From Actinomycetota bacterium (GTDB taxonomy: Bacteria; Actinomycetota; Thermoleophilia; Solirubrobacterales; 70-9): a stretch of 6,798 nucleotides of DNA. The translations under genes were made by a program, and so were the position numbers. The notes beneath the pieces are model-generated. The model had not been told where the DNA came from. It saw nothing but the letters and a program-made list of their open reading frames with translations, and ran no database searches. Positions 5,969 to 6,798 of this stretch are shown one piece after another (positions within the stretch are counted from its first letter, which is position 1; every line of letters begins with the position of its first letter). The DNA lies in the NCBI GenBank assembly GCA_018268695.1, contig JAFDWD010000192.1, forward strand, positions 1 through 6,798, in the 5' to 3' direction.

Positions 5969-6798
5969 TTACGTAAGTGCGTTGAAGAGGAAGAGGTCGT
6001 TACGACGGTCAACAGCGATGTTGGCGCGCCACGTTAGTTTTCCACCGTAGGAGTCAGTTCCCTGAATCCAAGCGAGCTTTTCGCCGCCGGTGTGCTTGTT
6101 CTGCCAGTAGGGGTCATCCTGCTGAACCATGAAAAAATGGTCGAAGTGACCCATAGCGAGTAGGTTGTCGGGGCAGTCTGGATCACCGAAGATTTCCATT
6201 CCGTTCCACTTGGCAACTTCGTCGTTACCGGCTTCGAGACCCTTGTCTGATCCGAACTGGACCTGCTGCTCCAGCAGTTCGTAGAACCGCTGCTGCTGTA
6301 ATAGGCCGGTAAGGAAGAAGGTCGGGGCTTTACCCTGCTTCTGGCGAATCTTGCGCTGTGCCGTGAGTAGCGCCGTGATGGTAAGGGTCGTGGTCGAGTT
6401 ATCGACAGTTGCCTTCCACTGCCGCTGAGAGGAAGGAGAGACACCGCCGAGAGTCGTGGTAGCAGAAATGATGTTCTGGATACCGTTCATCTCGTTGGAG
6501 ACTTCCCCTACTCGGGCTCCGTGCTGAGACACGAACAGCGTCGATGCCTCCGATGTGAAGTTTCCGCCTGAGAGTTTCAGACCAAAGTTCACATCATCGA
6601 CTTCTTCGATGATGTTGTTGGAGAGAGCAGAGGTCGCGTTGGATTTCGTACCAACGTCGATGGGCTGTCCCTCGAATAGCCAACCGCGTTCGATGGCGAC
6701 CTTACCTGTGGCCGTACCGATGTCGAGGTTGTTTGAGGATGAGGACGCGGCAGACTGCGCGATAAGGGCAGTACCGTCCATGTAGCTCATTCGCGTGA
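5969..6798 (-). CDS. Phage major capsid protein, HK97 fold (partial, N-terminal part outside window)
   Basis: This is the shell-forming coat protein of the phage head. The visible part, counted from the ATG at 6790, is 273 residues and ends in TAA at 5971-5969. Its first residues (MDGTALIAQ, then a Ser/Asn-rich turn, then IERGWLFEGQPIDVG at about 34-47) resemble the middle of actinophage-type HK97 coat proteins, where a 'GDGTG' segment sits roughly 100 residues from the true N-terminus. Further family-like stretches are QKQGKAPTFFLTGLLQQQRF (about 150-169), KWNGMEIFGDPDCP (194-207) and the end DRRNDLFLFNALT. The frame stays open upstream of the ATG (codons for Thr and Arg) to the window edge, and no ribosome site is visible there, so I treat the ATG as internal and the gene as 5' truncated by the window. 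It is followed by a stem-loop and two small genes. Capsid identity is inferred from remembered family patterns, not from a search. Confidence 0.85.
   Translation of the reverse strand, partial: TRMSYMDGTALIAQSAASSSSNNLDIGTATGKVAIERGWLFEGQPIDVGTKSNATSALSNNIIEEVDDVNFGLKLSGGNFTSEASTLFVSQHGARVGEVSNEMNGIQNIISATTTLGGVSPSSQRQWKATVDNSTTTLTITALLTAQRKIRQKQGKAPTFFLTGLLQQQRFYELLEQQVQFGSDKGLEAGNDEVAKWNGMEIFGDPDCPDNLLAMGHFDHFFMVQQDDPYWQNKHTGGEKLAWIQGTDSYGGKLTWRANIAVDRRNDLFLFNALT

Noticed and set aside
6788..6790. ATG as the true start of the capsid gene
   Set aside because: The frame is open upstream to the edge, no ribosome site is seen, and the protein would begin in what looks like the middle of an HK97-type coat protein.
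1..6798. CRISPR array, tRNA genes, insertion sequence, integrase or attachment site, diversity-generating retroelement
   Set aside because: I saw no regularly spaced direct repeats, cloverleaf-like sequence, transposase or reverse-transcriptase motifs, or terminal inverted repeats on either strand.

Overview
This window is part of the structural (virion) gene block of a tailed bacteriophage or a prophage. Every gene I can support is on the minus strand, so the order of transcription runs from position 6798 down to 1. The most likely lifestyle is podovirus (short tail). The two genes at the low-coordinate end look like the adaptor and the beta-propeller nozzle of a P22/T7-type short tail, and no tape-measure or tail-tube gene is visible. 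Base composition is moderate, somewhat GC-rich by eye. There is no host-derived gene, tRNA or integrase here, so the host cannot be fixed from the sequence. An actinobacterial or environmental host would fit the style of the proteins, but that is a guess.

Layout in transcription order: (1) major capsid protein, C-terminal part only, cut by the window edge (6798-5969); (2) a 72-bp gap with a strong stem-loop and then the best Shine-Dalgarno sequence in the window; (3) a 108-residue small protein next to the capsid gene (5896-5570); (4) a 168-residue charged protein of unknown function (5570-5064); (5) a 655-residue tailspike with a pectate-lyase-type beta-helix (5064-3097); (6) a 263-residue jelly-roll polysaccharide lyase (3097-2306); (7) a 62-bp gap with two small back-to-back hairpins; (8) a 213-residue probable head-tail adaptor (2243-1602); (9) a 528-residue probable tail nozzle/stopper (1602-16); (10) the first five codons of a further gene that leaves the window (16-1).

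The genes are packed tightly. Five junctions (5570, 5064, 3097, 1602 and 16) are one-base stop/start overlaps of the form TGATG or TAATG, which suggests one polycistronic message with translational coupling. The only breaks are after the capsid gene and after the lyase gene. Together the products would build the capsid shell, the neck and the short tail, and would supply two carbohydrate-active proteins (tailspike and lyase) for passing a capsule, exopolysaccharide or surface glycan. I see no clearly new defence or mobile system. The items most worth a second look are the pair of adjacent depolymerase-type genes between head and tail-neck genes, the complete set of lyase active-site residues in a protein with no obvious virion anchor, and the unassigned 108- and 168-residue proteins.
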